A stretch of 64,000 bases of DNA, taken from NCBI GenBank assembly GCA_005217565.1, contig SJCO01000008.1, positions 124,001 to 188,000 of the forward strand, written 5' to 3'. The notes beneath the pieces are model-generated. The model saw nothing but the letters and a program-made list of their open reading frames with translations, ran no database searches and was not told where the DNA came from. Positions 59,709 to 64,000 of the stretch are shown here, one piece after another (position 1 is the stretch's first letter; each line of letters opens with the position of its first letter). The DNA is from Puteibacter caeruleilacunae (GTDB lineage Bacteria; Bacteroidota; Bacteroidia; Bacteroidales; Prolixibacteraceae). The translations under genes were made by a program, and so were the position numbers.

Positions 59709-61325
59709 ATGAATAAAGTAGTATTGTTTTTACTGGTAGTATTCGCAATTGGAAGTGCTAAAGCACAAGAGGTGAATATCATTCCGGCGCCATTGAAGGT
59801 AACCAATGGCACATTGCAATTTAGAATCGACTCAAAGACAAAAATTATTGCTGATGCAACGAGTCGCAAGAATGCTGAGTTTTTAAAGAAGATGTTGTCT
59901 CCAGCCTTTGATCTGAAGATAAAGAAAAATGGCGGAGCTGGAATTATTCTTAAGCAGGACAATTCTTTGAAGAAAGAGCTTGGTAATGAGGGGTATCAAT
60001 TAAAAGTTTCGGAAAAGTCGATCAATATTTGTGCAGCAACGCAGACTGGAATCTTTTATGGTATACAATCGTTGCGTCAATTAATGCCTGTTGATATAAC
60101 CTTGTGTGCCGAGGCGTTGGTTATAAAAGGTGTTGATATTACCGATTCTCCAAGATTTCCATGGCGTGCATACATGTTAGATGAGTCGCGACATTTCCAG
60201 GGAGAAGCTTTTGTGAAAAAGGTGCTGGATGAGATGGCGCTGTTGAAGATGAATGTATTTCATTGGCATCTAACTGATGATGCTGGATGGAGAATCGAAA
60301 TAAAGAAGTATCCAAAGCTTACAGAGGTGGGCTCGTATAGAAAGGATTCTCAGGTTGGTGCAAAAAAATGGAAGAGTGAAGAGCTTGCAGGTATGCCTCA
60401 TCAGGGATTTTATACGCAAAAGCAGATCAAGGATATTGTAGCTTATGCTGCGGAGCGCCACATTACTGTCGTGCCTGAAATTGAAATGCCTGGACATTCG
60501 AGTGCTGCAATTGCTTCATACCAATGGTTGGGAAGTGATAAGGTGCTGACCGAAGTACCTGTGAAGTTCGGGAAGAAAAGGGATAATTATGACGTTACCG
60601 ACGATAAGGTGATTGAATTCTTGCATGATGTTTTATCTGAGGTAATTGAGCTTTTCCCTTCTAAAGTGATCCATATTGGTGGTGATGAGATTAACTATGA
60701 TTCATGGCGTGAAAGTGAAAAGATTCAACAGTACATGAAGGATCATGGTATTGTTTCACCTCCTGATTTGCAGATCCAGTTCACCAATGGGATTTCGAAA
60801 TTTATCGAGTCGAAAGGACGTCGTATGATGGGATGGAATGAGATTATGGGAATCGATATTCATACCGAAAGAGGAGAGAAGAAATATGACGATGAGGTAA
60901 AAACAGAGTTGGCTAAGGATGCAATAGTACATTTCTGGAAAGGTGATGTTGGTTTGGCAACACAGGCAGCAGAGAGAGGATATAATATTGTAAATTCTTA
61001 CCATCGATTTACTTACCTCGACTATAACTATAATTCTATCCCCTTGAGTAAAGCATATAGTTTTGATCCTATTCCAGAAGGTTTGGCGGAGAAATATCAC
61101 AAGCAGGTGTATGGTTGCGGTTGCCAGATGTGGACTGAATGGCAGCCTGAGAATGACGATGTAGAGCGACAAACATTTCCGCGATTGGCTGCTTATGCTG
61201 AGGTGGGCTGGACCGATAAAGAGCGTAAGGATTATGTGACTTTCAGACGTAAGCTTGATAACCTGCTTAGACGTTGGGAAATGAAGGATATTAACTACAG
61301 CAAGAACTTTGAGAAAAAGCAATAG
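59709..61325 (+). CDS. GH20 beta-N-acetylhexosaminidase
   Basis: 538 aa with a signal peptide ending near GSAKAQ (about residue 20). GH20b domain, then the barrel with FHWHLTDDAGWRIEIKKYP and the catalytic D326-E327 in IHIGGDEINYD; the tryptophan-rich pocket end (CGCQMWTEWQPENDDVERQ) is present. Shorter than the 4.5-kb GH20 because it lacks the C-terminal F5/8C-like domain. Removes terminal GlcNAc/GalNAc, possibly with sulfate tolerance given the sulfatase next to it (74-nt gap). Confidence 0.93.
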   Translation: MNKVVLFLLVVFAIGSAKAQEVNIIPAPLKVTNGTLQFRIDSKTKIIADATSRKNAEFLKKMLSPAFDLKIKKNGGAGIILKQDNSLKKELGNEGYQLKVSEKSINICAATQTGIFYGIQSLRQLMPVDITLCAEALVIKGVDITDSPRFPWRAYMLDESRHFQGEAFVKKVLDEMALLKMNVFHWHLTDDAGWRIEIKKYPKLTEVGSYRKDSQVGAKKWKSEELAGMPHQGFYTQKQIKDIVAYAAERHITVVPEIEMPGHSSAAIASYQWLGSDKVLTEVPVKFGKKRDNYDVTDDKVIEFLHDVLSEVIELFPSKVIHIGGDEINYDSWRESEKIQQYMKDHGIVSPPDLQIQFTNGISKFIESKGRRMMGWNEIMGIDIHTERGEKKYDDEVKTELAKDAIVHFWKGDVGLATQAAERGYNIVNSYHRFTYLDYNYNSIPLSKAYSFDPIPEGLAEKYHKQVYGCGCQMWTEWQPENDDVERQTFPRLAAYAEVGWTDKERKDYVTFRRKLDNLLRRWEMKDINYSKNFEKKQ

Positions 61326-61399
61326 TGGTAGATTGAACGTTTGGAGCATTGCGGAGGCATGCTTCAAACTATTTGTTATTTAGGATAATACGAAATATC

Positions 61400-62722
61400 A
61401 TGAAACGAAATTATTTGAAAGGCTTATTGTCAGCTTTTGCCGTTGGATTAATGGGCTTTGGTGCTAGTGCACAGCCTAATGTGGTAATTATATTTGCTGA
61501 TGATTTAGGATACGGGGATTTGAGTTGCTACGGTAATCCAACTATTGCTACTCCTCATCTTGATAAAATGGCTCAGGAGGGAGCAAAGCTTACTCAATTT
61601 TATGTGGGTGCTCCTGTTTGCTCTCCTTCAAGGGCTGCACTCTTAACAGGATGCTATCCGAAGAGGGTTGGCCTACATGTCGGTGTACTTAGTCCGAATT
61701 CTAAAACTGGTTTAAATCCGAAAGAGGAGACCATTGCAGAACTTTTAAAGGAAGAGGGATATGCTACTGCTTGTTTTGGAAAGTGGCATTTAGGTCATCA
61801 TGATAAGTTTATGCCGTTGAATCAGGGTTTTGATCAATTCTACGGATTTCCTTACAGCAACGATATGAGCCGAAAGGAGCAGTTGAAAATTAATCCTAAC
61901 AGTAAATATAAGTATCATCTGCCTTGGTTAGATCAACGTGATACAATAGCTATAGATCCTGATCAGACTAACGTTACGCAGAAGCTTACAGCGAGAGCGC
62001 TTGAGTTTATTTCGGGCAATAGAAATAATAAGTTCTTCCTATACCTGGCTTATCCTATGCCTCATATCCCGCTATATGCTTCAGAGAAGTTTCAAGGAAC
62101 ATCGCCCCGTGGATTGTATGGTGATGTTGTTTCTGAACTAGACTGGGGTGTGGGTGAGATTTTAGGCTTGTTGAAGAAGAAAGGTTTAGATGATAATACG
62201 TTGGTAATTTTTACGTCTGATAATGGACCTTGGAAGGTGTTTAAAACTCATGGTGGTTCAGCTGGCCCTTTGCGTGGAGCTAAAGGTACCACCTGGGAAG
62301 GTGGCGTGCGTGAGCCTGCTATATTTAGGTGGCCAGGTCATATTAACGGTGGACAGCAAATTACTGATGTTACAAGCGCCATGGATATCCTGCCTACTAT
62401 TGCAAAACTTTGTAAAGCACCATTGCCTTCCCGTAAGATTGATGGACGGGATATTTCAAGTTTGTTATTGTCGAATGAGAGTCCTGAAGAGCGCCCATTT
62501 ATCTACTATACTAAGATGGGGAAGCTAGCAGGTGTGCGTGAGGGAGCTTTTAAATTGGTTGCTGATGGTGATGCGTATTATCTGTATAATGTTGAAGAGG
62601 ATATATCCGAAGAGTATGATTTAAAAGATAAGAAACCTGAACTTTATAAAAGAATGATGAGTTTGATGCACGAGCTTGATGCGGAGATGAATCGCGAAGC
62701 GCGTGAAGTAGGACGTTTATAA
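61400..62722 (+). CDS. S1-family sulfatase, PUL
   Basis: 440 aa from ATG 61400; the longer frame from TTG 61349 is unlikely. Signal peptide ending GASAQ. Sulfatase signature CSPSRAALLTG with C74 (formylglycine precursor), metal site IIFADDLGYGD and FTSDNGPWKVFKTHGG. It resembles the arylsulfatase A/GalNAc-6-sulfatase-like S1 group (HLDKMAQEGAKLTQFYVGAPV). It removes sulfate from the glycan so that GH20 can act. Last enzyme gene of the PUL, followed by a terminator. Confidence 0.92.
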   Translation: MKRNYLKGLLSAFAVGLMGFGASAQPNVVIIFADDLGYGDLSCYGNPTIATPHLDKMAQEGAKLTQFYVGAPVCSPSRAALLTGCYPKRVGLHVGVLSPNSKTGLNPKEETIAELLKEEGYATACFGKWHLGHHDKFMPLNQGFDQFYGFPYSNDMSRKEQLKINPNSKYKYHLPWLDQRDTIAIDPDQTNVTQKLTARALEFISGNRNNKFFLYLAYPMPHIPLYASEKFQGTSPRGLYGDVVSELDWGVGEILGLLKKKGLDDNTLVIFTSDNGPWKVFKTHGGSAGPLRGAKGTTWEGGVREPAIFRWPGHINGGQQITDVTSAMDILPTIAKLCKAPLPSRKIDGRDISSLLLSNESPEERPFIYYTKMGKLAGVREGAFKLVADGDAYYLYNVEEDISEEYDLKDKKPELYKRMMSLMHELDAEMNREAREVGRL

Positions 62723-62760
62723 TAATGGCGATAATCACCCAATTATTAATTACCTTCTCT

Positions 62761-62795
62761 AAGACCGTGATCGTTCTGATTACGGTCTTTCTTTT
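62761..62795 (+). terminator. Intrinsic terminator of the PUL
   Basis: Stem AAGACCGT / ACGGTCTT (with GATC/GAT extending it) followed by TCTTTTT. Confidence 0.88.
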
Positions 62796-62889
62796 TGTAA
62801 CACAAGTGAGTTTTTACGTTGAAGAATGTCGGCATTTGGTAGAAATTGATAAATTTATTTAGCTTTGAAAAAACAGTTGACAACGTGTG

Positions 62890-62994
62890 ATGAAACGAAC
62901 ATGAATTTTCATCTTTGCAAAATACACACACGCGGATGATTAAAATTCATCGAGAGTTCCATCTTATGCAATTGGAAATAATAAATATAATAAG
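62890..62994 (+). repeat. Start-codon-abutting modular repeat, short-type unit (R5)
   Basis: 105 bp from an internal ATG (62890) to the base before the AraC gene's ATG (62995). Hairpin 1 runs ATGAATTTTCATC / GATGATTAAAATTCAT around a conserved loop AAAATACACACA. The second half carries GAGAGTTCCATCTTATGCAA as in R1 and R4. Confidence 0.85.
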
Positions 62995-63864
62995 ATGAAA
63001 CATATAAAGTTTAATAAAACGGTATGTGGTGTAGATTTTCTACTGAATGTTATTGACACCGATACGGGGGATGCCGATCTCATGTCGGAGGAGCTATATA
63101 CCACTGATTTTTTCCAGATCGTATTTGTTAATCAGGGGAAAGGGACGCTTTTGTTAAATGATCAAACCATTGAAATTAAGGCTAATGATGTGTTGTTTAT
63201 TTCACAACACCAGAAGCATAAATGGCATTTTGAACCAGATTCTTTTAATGCAACATTTCTTGTGTTTCAGGAGGATTTTTTAAATGATTTTTTCTCAGAT
63301 CAGTATTTCACTTATCGTCTGATGTATTTTTACCAGATCGATTCACCTTTATTTCTAAACCTTCCTTCTGATGCGAAAGATCAGTATATCAGTCAGCTAA
63401 AAGAAATAAAACAGGAGTTGGTTCATGTGCAAACCGATAGTGTGCATCTTATTCGATCAATCCTTTACTATGTTTTAACGAAACTTAATCGCACCTATTC
63501 CGAGGAATATAAGATATCTGCGACTGACACTAACAATAGTATTGCGCTGCAGTTTAGAAAACTTGTAGAGCAAAATATCAACACAAAGCAGCGTGTGGAA
63601 GATTATGCTGAAATGTTGAAAGTTAGTCGTATTTCATTGAATAAGGCGGTGAAGAAGCAGTTCAACCAAACGACTGCCGAGTTCCTGAAAGCTCGTTTGG
63701 TGTACAAGATTAAGATGGAGCTTATCTATTCAAATAAAAGTATCGATGAGCTGGCCATGGAGTTTAACTTTTCTGAATCGAATCATTTCTCGCGCTTTTT
63801 TAAAGCACAAACAGGACTTACTCCTTCTAATTATCGCGAGGATTATCAAAATGGTAGTTCTTAA
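62995..63864 (+). CDS. AraC-family transcription regulator
   Basis: 289 aa. N-terminal cupin (about 30-115, FFQIVFVNQGKGTLLLNDQT and FISQHQKHKWHFEPD, with His residues suited to ligand or metal), C-terminal AraC HTH (about 185-285) with SIDELAMEFNFSESNHFSRFFKAQTGLTPSNYR. It differs from the 22.9-kb AraC protein. Its start codon abuts a modular repeat and a terminator separates it from the PUL, so it may be independently transcribed. Target genes unknown; the PUL or genes to the right are candidates. Confidence 0.92.
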   Translation: MKHIKFNKTVCGVDFLLNVIDTDTGDADLMSEELYTTDFFQIVFVNQGKGTLLLNDQTIEIKANDVLFISQHQKHKWHFEPDSFNATFLVFQEDFLNDFFSDQYFTYRLMYFYQIDSPLFLNLPSDAKDQYISQLKEIKQELVHVQTDSVHLIRSILYYVLTKLNRTYSEEYKISATDTNNSIALQFRKLVEQNINTKQRVEDYAEMLKVSRISLNKAVKKQFNQTTAEFLKARLVYKIKMELIYSNKSIDELAMEFNFSESNHFSRFFKAQTGLTPSNYREDYQNGSS

Positions 63865-64000
63865 TACCTGGATGGTAGTCTGGCTGTTATTGAATTTCTG
63901 AACTTTGCAATGAAGGTATTCGAAACTTAATTCGGGTATCACAAGTTAAATAGTTAATGGTTGTAATCTTCGTATTTAGCCATTATGAAGCAAAAATAGA

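Noticed and set aside
60756-61367. 203-codon open frame on the minus strand
   Set aside because: It lies antisense to the GH20 gene with its catalytic barrel; the translated sequence has no family features and looks like a shadow frame.

Overview
The window looks like chromosomal DNA from a Bacteroidota bacterium, probably a Bacteroidales/Marinilabiliales-like glycan degrader; the exact genus cannot be read from the sequence. Supporting signs are three SusC/SusD pairs, a BACON-domain lipoprotein, many SPII lipoproteins, a PorE-like OmpA protein, AT-rich leaders with no clear Shine-Dalgarno sequence, and several promoters of the Bacteroidota form TTTG-N19-TAnnTTTG. I see no rRNA, tRNA or CRISPR array.

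Layout. 1-8.1 kb: end of a PorE-like OmpA protein, then a GH92 alpha-mannosidase divergent from a GH20 hexosaminidase and an MFS/POT transporter (N-glycan type sugar use). 8.2-10.5 kb: a small membrane protein, a decayed EFR1-type ferredoxin and an S1 sulfatase. 10.8-14.4 kb: a compact minus-strand four-gene signalling operon: a stand-alone cobalamin domain carrying the CarH-type Wx9EH light-sensing motif, an unknown 152-aa protein, a histidine kinase and a receiver-kinase hybrid. 14.7-27.1 kb: a redox locus around an AraC regulator. Its minus-strand arm holds an aldo/keto reductase, a membrane-anchored nitroreductase, a membrane-anchored flavin reductase-like protein, a NosR/PceC-like FMN plus 4Fe-4S membrane protein, SnoaL-like and ankyrin proteins, an SDR, a ferredoxin-nitroreductase and an ABM monooxygenase. 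Its plus-strand arm holds two SDRs, a quinone oxidoreductase and a SnoaL-like protein. 27.3-29.7 kb: an unknown membrane protein and an MreB-like ATPase. 29.8-34.9 kb: an isolated SusC/SusD pair. 35-42.3 kb: an accessory patch with a 241-bp direct repeat, an IS21 relic, two tandem RlaP-type nucleotidyltransferases, a UDG-like protein and a MarR regulator with a clear operator-promoter. 42.4-63.9 kb: a large polysaccharide utilisation locus with a kinase-less membrane sensor-regulator, two SusC/SusD pairs, a BACON surface glycan-binding candidate, a GH18-like enzyme, an arylsulfate sulfotransferase lipoprotein, GH20, an S1 sulfatase and an AraC regulator. Its target is probably a sulfated, HexNAc-containing glycan.

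Most notable structure. A family of about 103-121 bp modular repeats occurs at five loci (7 units). Every copy lies between two genes on the same strand, points toward the downstream gene, and ends exactly at that gene's ATG. Each unit starts with its own ATG, encodes a tiny overlapping ORF pair and folds into a hairpin with compensatory changes between copies. I know of no described element of this kind. The second striking item is the cobalamin photosensor/histidine-kinase operon.
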